64,000 nucleotides of DNA from Nocardia grenadensis NBRC 108939 (GCF_001613445.1 NZ_BDCJ01000024.1:62001-126000); one strand, 5' to 3'; shown: positions 8,786-17,594, counted from the stretch's first letter. A program made the numbers and translations. Notes: generated by a model from the sequence alone, not told the origin.

Positions 8786-10715
8786 CGAGATTGCGGTAGC
8801 CGAAACAGAACAGCCCGACGAGCGTGCCGCCACCGAGCGGCGGCGTTCGCCGGGTGGTTCGATCTCACGCGCGGTGTTCGCGGGCGGCATCCTGGTGACC
8901 GTCGCCCTGTTCGCCTTCGGCGGCTGGGAACGGCGCTGGATCGCCGACGACGGGCTCATCGTGTTGCGTACCGTGCGCAACCTGCTGGCCGGCAACGGCC
9001 CGGTCTTCAACGCGGGCGAGCGGGTGGAGACCAACACCAGTACGGCATGGACCTATGTCGTCTGGTTCTTCAGCTGGCTCACCCAGGGGCGGCTGGAATA
9101 CGTGGTGCTCGGTGTCGCGCTGACACTGTCGCTGCTGGCGGTGCTGTTCGCGATGCTCGGCACCGGCAAACTCTGGGGTCCGGCTTCCTCGACGCTGCTG
9201 CTGCCCGCCGGCGCGCTGGCCTATATCTCCGTGCCGCCCGCTCGCGACTATGTGACCTCCGGCCTGGAGAACTGCCTGGTCATCTGCTGGATCGCGCTGC
9301 TGTGGCTGCTGCTGGTGCGGTGGAGCAAGGCCGAACGGCCGACCGTGCCCGGACTGCTGGGCCTGGCCTTCCTGGCCGGTCTGGCACCGTTGATCCGGCC
9401 CGAGATGACCGTGGTGGGCGGCCTTGCCCTGCTGCTGATCTTCTTCGCGCCCATGCCGCGATCGCGGCTGCGTCCGTGGCTGCTGCGGGGTCTGGTGGTG
9501 GCCGTCGCCGGCGCGGTGCCACTGCTCTACCAGATCTGGCGGATGGGCTACTACGGCCTGCCCTACCCCAACACCGCGGTCGCCAAGGACGCGGGCGGAG
9601 CGAAATGGGGTCAGGGCTTCACCTACCTGTGGGATCTGGCCGGTCCCTACTACCTCTACGTACCGCTGACCGTCCTGCTGGTCGCCGGTCTGGTGGCCGC
9701 GCGGGCGCATTACGTGCGCCCCGATACCGGTACCGCGGTGGACCCCGCCGCCGGGCGGCTGCGGCAGTTCCGGGAGCGGTTGCGTTCACCGTCGGCGGTG
9801 GTGGCGCTGGTGCTCGGCGCCGCGATGCTGCTCACGATCTACGCGCTGCGCGTCGGCGGCGACTTCATGCACGGGCGGATGCTATTGCCGCAGCTGTTCC
9901 TGTTCCTGCTGCCGGTCGCGGTGCTGCCGGTGCGGTTGCCCGAGGGCGGGCTGCGGTCGTTGACCCGCCGCGAGGCCCCCACTTTCGCGGTCTTGGTCGT
10001 CGCGCTGGTGGGCACGGTGGCGTGGGCGCTGCTGGCGTCGGGCACCACCGCCATCAAGACCGGTACCCACATCAATAAGTCCGGGATCGTGGACGAGCGG
10101 ATCTACTACGTCCTCAATACCGGTCACGACCACCCGATCCGCGCCGAGGACTACCTCGACTACGCCCGGATGCGGCCCATGGTGGAAGCGATCGAGAACA
10201 ACCCGGACGGCGGTCTGCTGCTCAATTCGCCGTCGTTCATGATGTGGTACATCGCGCCGCCGCCGCTGCCCATCCCGCCGGGCGGGGCCGGCCATACGGT
10301 CTACTTCCTCAACCTCGGTATGACCAGCATGAATGTCCCCCTGGACGTCCGGGTCATCGATCCGATGGGTCTGGCCTTCCCGCTGGCCGCGCACACCGAT
10401 CGGCTCACCGACGGGCGGATCGGGCACGACAAGAGCCTGTACGCGGACTGGGTGATCGTGGAGACCGGCATGGTCGACATCAAGCCCTGGCTGCCCTGGT
10501 ACATGGACGAGGACTGGGTCAAGCAGGCCCGGGTGGCGATGTCGTGTCCGGACACCTACGCGCTGGAGCTCTCCTACAAGGGCCCGCTGACGTTCGAACG
10601 GTTCAAGCACAATCTGTTGCACGCTTTCGATTTCGCGTCGTACCGCATAGACCGGGTACCGAAATATGAGATTCAGCGCTGTGGTCTTGTCGATCCGATA
10701 CCACCGGTGCGCTGA
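8763..10715 (+). CDS. aftB: Terminal beta-1,2-arabinofuranosyltransferase AftB
   Basis: GT-C fold membrane transferase that caps arabinan with beta-1,2-arabinofuranose from decaprenyl-phosphoarabinose on the outer membrane face. Its 650 residues are similar to Rv3805c. The first extracytoplasmic loop carries the acidic motif RWIADDGLIVLRTVRNL and then GERVETNTSTAWTYV, typical of GT-C arabinosyltransferases. About ten hydrophobic helices fill residues 30-430, and a soluble C-terminal domain ends with several Tyr/Trp-rich segments (MVDIKPWLPWYMDEDW). GTG 8763 lies inside the end of ubiA, so the two are coupled. Last gene of the glf operon. Confidence 0.93.
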   Translation: MSLSISSDEIAVAETEQPDERAATERRRSPGGSISRAVFAGGILVTVALFAFGGWERRWIADDGLIVLRTVRNLLAGNGPVFNAGERVETNTSTAWTYVVWFFSWLTQGRLEYVVLGVALTLSLLAVLFAMLGTGKLWGPASSTLLLPAGALAYISVPPARDYVTSGLENCLVICWIALLWLLLVRWSKAERPTVPGLLGLAFLAGLAPLIRPEMTVVGGLALLLIFFAPMPRSRLRPWLLRGLVVAVAGAVPLLYQIWRMGYYGLPYPNTAVAKDAGGAKWGQGFTYLWDLAGPYYLYVPLTVLLVAGLVAARAHYVRPDTGTAVDPAAGRLRQFRERLRSPSAVVALVLGAAMLLTIYALRVGGDFMHGRMLLPQLFLFLLPVAVLPVRLPEGGLRSLTRREAPTFAVLVVALVGTVAWALLASGTTAIKTGTHINKSGIVDERIYYVLNTGHDHPIRAEDYLDYARMRPMVEAIENNPDGGLLLNSPSFMMWYIAPPPLPIPPGGAGHTVYFLNLGMTSMNVPLDVRVIDPMGLAFPLAAHTDRLTDGRIGHDKSLYADWVIVETGMVDIKPWLPWYMDEDWVKQARVAMSCPDTYALELSYKGPLTFERFKHNLLHAFDFASYRIDRVPKYEIQRCGLVDPIPPVR

Positions 10716-10793
10716 ACTGCGGTTTCCCCGACAGTAGTTCGGCTGTTCGCCGCGTCTTCGCATTCCTGGTGGTCGGTCGGACTGCGGTCGGGT

Positions 10794-10799
10794 TAGAGT
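10794..10799 (+). promoter_or_regulatory. -10 box of the first mycolyltransferase gene
   Basis: TAGAGT, about 86 bp before the first antigen 85-type start, implies a leader of roughly 75-80 nt. The start codon itself has a GGAGGGCGGG ribosome-binding site, so this gene is leadered, unlike many of its neighbours. Confidence 0.35.
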
Positions 10800-10884
10800 G
10801 CTGGCGTCCGGCCCCGGCTCGTCCGGGCCGGGGACCGGTAGTCGTACTGCGCGGCCGTGGGTCGCACGACGGAGGGCGGGAAAC

Positions 10885-11973
10885 ATGCGAGGGGTTATCG
10901 GCCGCGATGGCCGGAGCGCGCGTCCGGGGCGACGGCTGGGCGGTCGGCTGAAGCGCACGGTGCTGTTGTCGCTGGCCGCCCTGCTCCCGGTCGGTGCCTC
11001 GGTGGCCGGGCCCGCTGCTCCGGCATCGGCGCAGTTCGATCCGAGCGGTATCGATTTCTGGGTCGATTCGGAGATGGGGCCGATCAAATCGCGCGTGTTC
11101 CGCGCCGCCGACGGCAATACCGGCCGGGTCGTGTACGCACTTGACGGAATGCGTGCCCGTGACGATCTCAGCGGCTGGGAGATCGATACCGATGTCGCCC
11201 GGGAACTGACCAAGTGGAATATCAACGTGGTCATGCCGGTGGGCGGCCGGTCGAGCTTCTACGCGGACTGGAACGCCCCGAGCGATTTCTTCGGACTGGG
11301 CAGTTCGGGTAGTGCCGGCGGTGCCACCGGTTCGGCGGCCGATTCGGGCTCGGGCCTGGCCTCGGGTTCGGCGGCCGGCGTCGGGCGGACCACCACCTAC
11401 AAATGGGAAACCTTCCTGACCCGTGACCTGCGCTGGGCGCTGCGCGACCGGCTCGGCTTCAACCCGAACGGCAACGGCGTGTTCGGCCTGTCCATGGGCG
11501 GCAGCGCCGCGCTGACCCTGGCGGCCTACCATCCCGATCAATTCCGCTACGCGGGCTCCTATTCGGGATATCTGAACGTCTCGGCGCCCGGTATGCGGGA
11601 GGCGCTGCGCGTGGCCATGCTCGACGCCGGCGGGTTCAATATCGACGCCATGGCACCGCCGTGGAGCCCGCAGTGGCTGCGGATGGATCCGTTCGTGTTC
11701 GCGCCGCAGCTGCGCGCGCACAACACCCGGCTGTGGATTTCGGCCGGTAGCGGCCTGCCGGCCGCCACCGACGGTCTGAGCTTCGACACGATCAACGCTA
11801 TGGGGCTGGAGGCGCTGGCGCTGGCCAATACGCGGGCGTTCCAGGTGCGGATGATGTCGCTGGGGGCCACCAACGCGACCTACGATTTCCCGGCCGTCGG
11901 CGTGCACAACTGGCAGTACTGGGCGACCGAGGTCTACCGGATGATCCCGGATCTGTCGGCGAATATCGGCTGA
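10885..11973 (+). CDS. Antigen 85-type mycolyltransferase 1
   Basis: Secreted esterase-fold enzyme that moves mycolic acid between trehalose monomycolate molecules or onto arabinan. ATG 10885 follows GGAGGGCGGG. A 45-50 residue signal peptide ends near ASAQF. The substrate-binding motif FYADWN and the nucleophile elbow GLSMGGSAA are present. Predicted triad: Ser203, Glu309 (MGLEAL) and His341 (GVHNWQYW); the Glu-His spacing of 32 equals that of M. tuberculosis Ag85. A Gly/Ser/Ala-rich insertion of about 30 residues (residues ~135-170) separates FYADWN from the WETF segment and is not typical of Ag85. First of four tandem paralogues; corresponds by position to fbpA. Confidence 0.92.
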   Translation: MRGVIGRDGRSARPGRRLGGRLKRTVLLSLAALLPVGASVAGPAAPASAQFDPSGIDFWVDSEMGPIKSRVFRAADGNTGRVVYALDGMRARDDLSGWEIDTDVARELTKWNINVVMPVGGRSSFYADWNAPSDFFGLGSSGSAGGATGSAADSGSGLASGSAAGVGRTTTYKWETFLTRDLRWALRDRLGFNPNGNGVFGLSMGGSAALTLAAYHPDQFRYAGSYSGYLNVSAPGMREALRVAMLDAGGFNIDAMAPPWSPQWLRMDPFVFAPQLRAHNTRLWISAGSGLPAATDGLSFDTINAMGLEALALANTRAFQVRMMSLGATNATYDFPAVGVHNWQYWATEVYRMIPDLSANIG

Positions 11974-12259
11974 CCCGGCCGCGGCCGGCGCCGTCCGGCC
12001 GGCGACTTTGCGCAATGGTTGCCAAGGGGTGTGGTCGGCCGGTTCGGCACCGGAGCTGCGCGCCATCTCGCGAATGATTGTGACCTACGCCACTATTTGG
12101 CAACATGGAGGCGGGTATAGCCGCTTCACGCACCAGGAACAGGTATCCAGATAACGGCTTCCGTCTCCCGATGGTCGCCGTGATCTATGTATCCGAGATG
12201 GGGCCGGTAATGTAGCCATTTACTTGCTGCCCGGCTGTCCAGGCGAAAGGTCTAGTCGA

Positions 12260-13309
12260 ATGCAAAGTGCGCGCAGACCCGGATCGGTGCGTACCCGGCG
12301 GTGGGTACAGCGATGGGTGATGGGGGTGGCGGTGGCGCTGCTGGCCCCCCTCGCGGTGGCTCTCTCCGATGTGGCTCCCCGGGTCGAGGCGGCTCCCAAT
12401 CCGGCCGGCTTCGATTTCTGGGTCGACTCCCCGGAAATGGGCCCGATCAGGTCGCGGGTATTCCGCGCCAAGGACGGCAACACCAACCGGGTGGTCTATG
12501 CCCTCGACGGTATGCGGGCTCCCGAAACGCACAGCGGCTGGGAGAACGACACCAACGTCGCCAACGCGCTGACCGACTGGAATATCAATGTCGTCATGCC
12601 GATCGGCGGTATGTCCAGCTTCTACGCGGACTGGAACGCGCCCAGCTCCTTCCTCGGGATGGAACCGACCGGTTCATCCTCCGGTTCCGGGGCCCTGAAC
12701 GTCCTTTCCGGAGGCCCGGGCAAGAGTTACCGCTACGCCTGGGAGACCTTCATCAACCAGCATCTGCGTTGGGCTTTGCGTGACCGGCTCGGCTTCAATC
12801 CGAACCGCAACGGCGTATTCGGTCTGTCGATGGGCGGCAGCGGCGCCCTCGCCCTGGCCGCCTACCACCCCGACCAGTTCAGCTTCGCCGGGTCCTATTC
12901 CGGATATCTGAACGTCTCCGCGCCCGGTATGCGCGAGGCCCTCCGGGCCGCCATGATCGACGCCGGTGGTTACAACGTGGACTCCATGGCGCCGCCGTGG
13001 GGCCCGCAGTGGCTGCGGATGGACCCGTTCGTCTTCGCGCCGCTGCTGCGCGACCACAACACCCGGCTGTGGATCTCCGCCGGCAGCGCGCTGCCCGGGC
13101 CCGGCGACGGATTCGACGGCAACACGATCAACGGTATGGGCCTCGAGGCGCTCGCGTTGGCCAACACCCGCTCGTTCCAGCTGCGGATGATGTCGCTCGG
13201 CGCGAACAATGTCACCTACTCGTTCCCGGATACCGGTATTCACTCCTGGACCTACTGGGAGGCCGAGGTGTATCGGATGCTTCCGGATTTGTCGGCGAAT
13301 ATCGGATAA
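12260..13309 (+). CDS. Antigen 85-type mycolyltransferase 2
   Basis: Paralogue of the preceding gene, clearly from a local duplication: the segments SYSGYLNVSAPGMREAL and QWLRMDPFVFAP are identical between the two, and both end in DLSANIG. ATG 12260 is preceded by GAAAGG nine bases upstream. Signal peptide of about 38 residues ending near VEAAP. Predicted triad: Ser190 (GLSMGGSGA), Glu296 and His328 (GIHSWTYW). The insertion after FYADWN is shorter (about 25 residues, Gly/Ser-rich). The gap to the first paralogue is 286 bp, so it probably has its own promoter. Two tandem hairpins lie downstream. Confidence 0.92.
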   Translation: MQSARRPGSVRTRRWVQRWVMGVAVALLAPLAVALSDVAPRVEAAPNPAGFDFWVDSPEMGPIRSRVFRAKDGNTNRVVYALDGMRAPETHSGWENDTNVANALTDWNINVVMPIGGMSSFYADWNAPSSFLGMEPTGSSSGSGALNVLSGGPGKSYRYAWETFINQHLRWALRDRLGFNPNRNGVFGLSMGGSGALALAAYHPDQFSFAGSYSGYLNVSAPGMREALRAAMIDAGGYNVDSMAPPWGPQWLRMDPFVFAPLLRDHNTRLWISAGSALPGPGDGFDGNTINGMGLEALALANTRSFQLRMMSLGANNVTYSFPDTGIHSWTYWEAEVYRMLPDLSANIG

Positions 13310-13311
13310 CG

Positions 13312-13347
13312 GCAGTTCGGGGTCCCGTGCGCGGGGCCCCGAACTGC
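13312..13347 (+). terminator. Terminator hairpin I after second mycolyltransferase
   Basis: An 11-bp perfect stem (13312-13322 with 13337-13347) encloses a GC-rich loop that can itself pair. It lies 3 bp after the stop codon. Confidence 0.65.
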
Positions 13348-13350
13348 AGC

Positions 13351-13395
13351 GCAGTGTGCCCGCCCGGAAGGAATCGTTCGGGGCGGGCACACTGC
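13351..13395. terminator. Terminator-like hairpin II
   Basis: A second, independent perfect 15-bp stem (13351-13365 with 13381-13395) begins three bases after hairpin I. It has no U-tract. It may back up the first terminator or act as an mRNA 3' end stabiliser. Confidence 0.5.
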
Positions 13396-13748
13396 TGTCG
13401 ATAGGAATTCGTCCTCGGTTCGTATTCCGTTACACAAGCCAGGTCGGAGCGCGATTTCGATAACAGTTGAATATCCCGGCCCGCCGAGACATCAACGCTC
13501 CGGCAAGGTATCGTCACGGGGCGATCACAGCGGTTCTCGCGGCGGATTTCGGCCCCTCGATCAGCACGGCCTTGCCCGGCTCGGCGCGGTCGAATAAAGT
13601 CCAGCGAGCACATCTGTGACCAGATCGTTGTAGCGCTGTCGGCCCTGTGATAGGTCGGGACCGGCCGCCGGCGCCGCCGAGGAGAAACGGGGTGTTGTCC
13701 GCGCAGCGGTAGCGACAACGCCACAACAGCAGAAAGAGAGCAGAATTC
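13396..13748 (+). other. Intergenic leader region before third mycolyltransferase
   Basis: About 350 bp without a convincing gene. It must contain the promoter of the third mycolyltransferase gene, whose start is preceded by AGAAAGAGAG. I see no clear repeat, RNA gene or conserved -10/-35 pair. Confidence 0.4.
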
Positions 13749-14768
13749 ATGCGTTTCGGCAGGGCAGCCGGCCCGAAGAGAAGTACCGGGCGGTCGCGGG
13801 CACCCCGCGGTTGGCGTAACCGGATTCTGGCTATCGGTGCGGCAGTACTCGCGCTACCGGTCGCGGCAGGTGTCGCGGCCCCGACCGCACTGGCTTCGCC
13901 CGCGGCACCGGTCAAACGCGGCGCCTTCGAAGAGCTGCTGGTTCCCTCCAGCATGGGTCCGATCAAGGTTCAGGTCCAGTGGGCGGCGCGCGGCGGCAAC
14001 GCCGGGCTCTACCTGCTCGATGGCCTGCGCGCCCGCGACGACCGCAACGCCTGGTCGTTCGAGACCAATGCGCTGGAGCAGTTCGGCAACGACAACATCT
14101 CGCTGATCATGCCGGTCGGTGGGCAGTCGAGCTTCTACGCCGACTGGTACTCGCCCAGCAACACCAACGGGCAGAAGTTCACCTACAAGTGGGAAACCTT
14201 CCTGACCCAGGAACTCCCCGCCTTCCTCGAGGGTCACGGTGTCTCGCGGACCAACAACGCGATCGCGGGCCTGTCCATGGGTGGTAGCGCCGCCCTGGCC
14301 CTGGCCGCCTACCACCGCGACCAGTTCCGCTCGGCCGCCTCCTACTCCGGCTACCTGAACATCTCGGCGCCGGGTATGCGTGAAGCCATCCGTATCGCCA
14401 TGCTGGACGCGGGCCGCTTCAATGTCGACTCGATGGCCGCGCCGTGGAGCCCGCAGTGGCTGCGGATGGACCCGTTCGTGTTCGCCCCGCAGCTGCGCGG
14501 CCTGCCCCTGTACATCTCGGCGGCCAGCGGCCTGCCCGGCCCGCACGACAAGCCGGCCGGTGCGGTCGGTGCGTTCAACACCGGTAACGCCATGGCGCTG
14601 GAAGCGCTGTCGCTGGTGAACACCCGCGCCTTCCAGGCGCGGCTGAAGACGCTGGGCATCAACGCCTACTTCGACTTCCCGAGCGTGGGCACCCACTCCT
14701 GGAAGTACTGGGAGAGCCAGCTCTTCGCCTCGCGCAAGATGTTCCTGGATTCCACCAACGGCTGGTGA
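13749..14768 (+). CDS. Antigen 85-type mycolyltransferase 3
   Basis: Secreted mycolyltransferase of 339 residues without the Gly/Ser insertion of its two upstream paralogues, hence closest to classical Ag85 in architecture. ATG 13749 has AGAAAGAGAG upstream. Signal peptide of about 45 residues ends near ALASPA. Predicted triad: Ser176 (GLSMGGSAA), Glu285 (MALEAL) and His316 (GTHSWKYW). FYADWY and YKWETFLTQELP are present. The C-terminus is extended (RKMFLDSTNGW). It is followed by an intergenic palindromic repeat and then a strong hairpin. Confidence 0.92.
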   Translation: MRFGRAAGPKRSTGRSRAPRGWRNRILAIGAAVLALPVAAGVAAPTALASPAAPVKRGAFEELLVPSSMGPIKVQVQWAARGGNAGLYLLDGLRARDDRNAWSFETNALEQFGNDNISLIMPVGGQSSFYADWYSPSNTNGQKFTYKWETFLTQELPAFLEGHGVSRTNNAIAGLSMGGSAALALAAYHRDQFRSAASYSGYLNISAPGMREAIRIAMLDAGRFNVDSMAAPWSPQWLRMDPFVFAPQLRGLPLYISAASGLPGPHDKPAGAVGAFNTGNAMALEALSLVNTRAFQARLKTLGINAYFDFPSVGTHSWKYWESQLFASRKMFLDSTNGW

Positions 14769-14793
14769 GCGAAGGTACGCATGTATCGATGCA

Positions 14794-14855
14794 GCATGGG
14801 TGAGGGCTCTACGTGGTTACGCTCCGCTACCGCCTCCGGGCCCGACTCGCCCATG
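14794..14855 (-). repeat. 63-bp palindromic repeat family, intergenic copy
   Basis: One copy of the dispersed element also found at 54.6, 55.7-55.9, 56.6 and 61.6-62.0 kb. The ends form an inverted repeat (GCATGGGTGAG ... CTCGCCCATGC, 10 of 11 matching) around a conserved core (ACGTGGTTACGCTCCGCTAC). Read on the minus strand it encodes MGESGPEAVAERNHVEPSPM, the same peptide type as the copies inside genes. Here it lies between two plus-strand genes and is not within a recognised gene. Confidence 0.8.
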
Positions 14856-14888
14856 CTGATCGGTTGCCGCTGAACCGATAGTTCTCTC

Positions 14889-14931
14889 CAACGGCGCCAC
14901 CTGCTTCGTATCGAAGCAGGTGGCGCCGTTG
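14889..14931. terminator. 20-bp perfect hairpin terminator
   Basis: A perfect 20-bp stem (14889-14908 with 14912-14931) closes a three-base loop. It is the strongest hairpin between the third and fourth mycolyltransferase genes and should separate their transcripts. Confidence 0.75.
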
Positions 14932-14993
14932 TCGTAGGCCCACACGGCGGTTGCGAACTGGTTTGCTGCCCGCGCGTCCTACCGGGTATCCGC

Positions 14994-16877
14994 ATGCCAC
15001 GGCGGTACAAACAGTGGGTGGCAGGGATGACACGCGCATACGGGGGAACGACCGGCCGGTCCCGCGGACGCGCCCGGCGACAGCTGACGGCCTGGGCCGC
15101 CGCCCTGGTGTTTCCCTTCGCCGTGGCACAGGCCCCCGTCTCCGCTCAGCCGACCGCCGCCGCCGCGTCTCCGGCCACGATCCGGAATGTGGTCTGGCAC
15201 ACCGACCGCGATGTGGCGGTCTGGGTCGACTCTCCCGCCATGGGTGCCCCCATCCAGGTGCGGCTGCTGCTCGCCCGGGACTGGAATACCCAGCCGGACG
15301 CGAAGTTCCCGGTGCTGTACATGCTCGACGGCCTGCGTGCCACCGACGACGAGAACGGCTGGATAAAGGACGCCGGGGCGGTGGATTTCTACGCCGACAA
15401 GAACACGACCGTGGTGCTGCCGGTCGGCGGGCGATCGAGTTTCTACTCCGACTGGCTGCAACCGGACAACGGCAAGAACTACAAATGGGAGACCTTTCTC
15501 ACCAAGGAGCTCCCCCCGCTGCTGGAGAGTCAGTGGCGCGCCACCTCGACCAGGGGAATCGCCGGACTGTCCATGGGCGGAACGGCCGCAATGTTCCTGG
15601 CCGCGCGCAATCCCGAGTTCGTGAAATACGCCGCATCCTATTCGGGCTTTCTCACCACCACCAGCCTCGGTATGCCGCAGGCTATTCGACTGGCAATGGC
15701 GGACGCCGGGGGCTTCGACTCCGGTGCCATGTGGGGACCGCCCGGCAGTCCACAGTGGGAAGAACACGATCCGCTGTTGCTCGCCGATCGGCTGAAAGGT
15801 AAATCGCTCTACATCTCCAGCGGGACCGGTGTCTCCGGCAAACACGACGAGGGCAGCGAAATTCCGGGCGTGAGCACGAATATGTTCGGGATGGGCCTGG
15901 AGACACTGGCCCTGCTGACCTCACAGAACTTCGTGGACAAACTCGGCGAACTGAGAATCCCCGCGACCGTGAAGTACCGGGCCGCGGGCACCCACACGTG
16001 GCCGTACTGGGATTTCGAAATGCGGCAGTCGTGGTCACAGGCCGCCGGTGCGCTCGGGGTACCCGCCGCGAAACCCGAATGCGCGGTCGCGGGCGCCGTC
16101 GGCGCGGTCGTCGGTGGCAATGACTGGCTCGGCGACTGCCTCACCGGCGAATACCAGGTGCCCGGCGGGCTGGCCCAGGATTTCCGCCACGGCCGCGTCT
16201 TCTACTCCCCGGCCGGCGGCGCGTATCCGGTGGCCGGCCGGATCGGCGGGGGCTACCAGGCGGCAGCCGGACCCAGCGGCGTGCTCGGTCTGCCGACCGG
16301 TGCCGAACAGCCACTACCGGACGGCCGCGGCCGCTTCCAGCAGTTCCGGCACGGCTCGCTCTACTGGACTCCGGAAACCGGCGCGCAGGTGGTGCGGGGA
16401 GCGATCCTCGAGGAATGGGGCAGGCAGGGTTTCGAGGGCGGTCCCGCACGCTACCCCGTCGGCCCCGAAGTGAGAACGCCGAACCGTGACGGCTCGGTCC
16501 AGCCCTTCGAAGGCGGCCCCTTCTACTTCAGTCCCGCCACCGGCGCACATCGCGTCGAAGGCACGATCCTGGCCAAATACGCCGAGCTGGGTTTCGAGAA
16601 CAGCAGGCTCGGCTTCCCGGCCGCCGCCCAGGTCCCGCTGAAAGACCTCGGTCAGTTCACCCGCTTCGAGGGCGGCAGCATCTACTGGAGCCCCCTCTCC
16701 GGCGCATGGGCGGTCCGCGACGGCCCCCTCATGGACGCCTGGCGTGACGCGGGTTACGAGAACGGCCGGCTCGGCTTCCCCATCAGCGATGAATTCCCGA
16801 TCCCGGGTGGAGTCCAGCAGAACTTCCAGCGCGGTTTCATCACCATCAAGGACCACCACCCCGAAGTCCACGGTTGA
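14994..16877 (+). CDS. Mycolyltransferase with C-terminal LGFP repeats (MytA/PS1-like)
   Basis: A 627-residue secreted protein: signal peptide (about 1-50), antigen 85-type esterase domain (about 60-360) and a C-terminal region of four or more LGFP-type repeats (about 385-615, with GVLGLPTGAEQ, SRLGFPAAAQV and GRLGFPISDEF). Predicted triad: Ser193 (GLSMGGTAA), Glu303 (MGLETL) and His334 (GTHTWPYW). LGFP modules anchor proteins to the mycolated wall; the same fusion occurs in the corynebacterial PS1/MytA mycolyltransferase, unlike the M. tuberculosis Ag85 proteins. The start is uncertain: ATG 14994 or ATG 15027, which gives a more ordinary signal peptide. A pair of cysteines (ECAVAG, GDCLTG) lies at the domain junction. 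Confidence 0.9.
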   Translation: MPRRYKQWVAGMTRAYGGTTGRSRGRARRQLTAWAAALVFPFAVAQAPVSAQPTAAAASPATIRNVVWHTDRDVAVWVDSPAMGAPIQVRLLLARDWNTQPDAKFPVLYMLDGLRATDDENGWIKDAGAVDFYADKNTTVVLPVGGRSSFYSDWLQPDNGKNYKWETFLTKELPPLLESQWRATSTRGIAGLSMGGTAAMFLAARNPEFVKYAASYSGFLTTTSLGMPQAIRLAMADAGGFDSGAMWGPPGSPQWEEHDPLLLADRLKGKSLYISSGTGVSGKHDEGSEIPGVSTNMFGMGLETLALLTSQNFVDKLGELRIPATVKYRAAGTHTWPYWDFEMRQSWSQAAGALGVPAAKPECAVAGAVGAVVGGNDWLGDCLTGEYQVPGGLAQDFRHGRVFYSPAGGAYPVAGRIGGGYQAAAGPSGVLGLPTGAEQPLPDGRGRFQQFRHGSLYWTPETGAQVVRGAILEEWGRQGFEGGPARYPVGPEVRTPNRDGSVQPFEGGPFYFSPATGAHRVEGTILAKYAELGFENSRLGFPAAAQVPLKDLGQFTRFEGGSIYWSPLSGAWAVRDGPLMDAWRDAGYENGRLGFPISDEFPIPGGVQQNFQRGFITIKDHHPEVHG

Positions 16878-17016
16878 CCCGCACGCAAGTGAGCCGCATC
16901 ACCGCGTGAACGCCGTGCGGCACAGCGCCTGCAGCGGTCTCCTCCCCGCGCGGGCCCCATGCGATCCCGGACCCCGGACCCCGGACGCCGACGCAACCCG
17001 TATGTGTCGAGTTTCG

Positions 17017-17126
17017 CGAGACACCTCAAAGGGTTGAGGCCCGTCTCGCCGTTTCGGCCTCGAAGCGCATGCGCCGCAGGCGCGAGTCTCGAGGCCGAAA
17101 CGGCGAGACCAAGGGGGCCTCAACCC
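17017..17126. repeat. Long compound inverted repeat with competing hairpin
   Basis: Outer arms 17031-17042 and 17115-17126 (12 bp perfect) enclose inner arms 17043-17063 and 17089-17109 (21 bp perfect), and the loop holds a GCGCC/GGCGC mini-stem. A second structure can compete: CGAGAC and CTCAA at 17017-17029 pair with TTGAG and GTCTCG at 17034-17048. The mutually exclusive stems resemble an attenuator, but the element may simply be a mobile or REP-like palindrome. Confidence 0.6.
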
Positions 17127-17161
17127 CGCGCCGCCGCAGGCGACGCCAAAAAACACAGCAC

Positions 17162-17248
17162 CTCCGCGAGCAGGTCCACGCTTCGGCCTCCGCGAGCAGG
17201 TCCACGCTTCGGCCTTTGCGAGCAGGTCCACGCCGTGGTCTTCGTGAG
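17162..17248. repeat. 26-bp direct tandem repeat, 3.3 copies
   Basis: Units 17162-17187 and 17188-17213 are identical, 17214-17239 differs at a few positions, and 17240-17248 is a partial fourth. The shared core is GCGAGCAGGTCCACGC. There are no spacers, so this is not a CRISPR array. Confidence 0.75.
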
Positions 17249-17594
17249 TGATCCGACTCTTGGCTTTCGCTGGTGAGTCGGCCCCCGCCCTCGCAGGTGA
17301 ACCCCTCCCGCCCGGGCGACCTATCCACCTCCCACCCCACCCAGGACTTCACACCATCCCCGATCCACCCCGCTCACCGCACGATCCGCCCGCCCGAAGC
17401 AAGTCGTCGGACCCCCGTCCCCCGGGCAGTCCAGCGGTGATTCCGGGTCTAGTACTACCCTCGGTGGTCGCGGCCCGGGCCAACCCGCCGGGCCGGGACG
17501 CACACCCGACCGTCAACCCAGTGGTTCGGCGGCCCCCGATTCGAGCGGCCGTGAACCCGCGCGCATCCGTGCGCCGGAACACAGGATGGAATGT

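Larger units (their letters stand above)
16878..17594. other. 700-bp intergenic region with structured repeats
   Basis: No convincing gene. Contains a long compound hairpin (17017-17126) and a 26-bp tandem repeat (17162-17248), followed by a Pro-codon-like, C-rich stretch up to the lipoprotein start. GC content is very high, and the open frames across it change character at the repeats, so I read them as non-coding. Confidence 0.5.

Noticed and set aside
17162..17248. Possible CRISPR array
   Set aside because: The 26-bp units are directly adjacent with no unique spacers, and no cas genes are nearby.
16878..17585. Short ORFs in the region before the lipoprotein gene
   Set aside because: They run through inverted and tandem repeats, have Arg/Pro/Ser-rich composition and no ribosome-binding sites.
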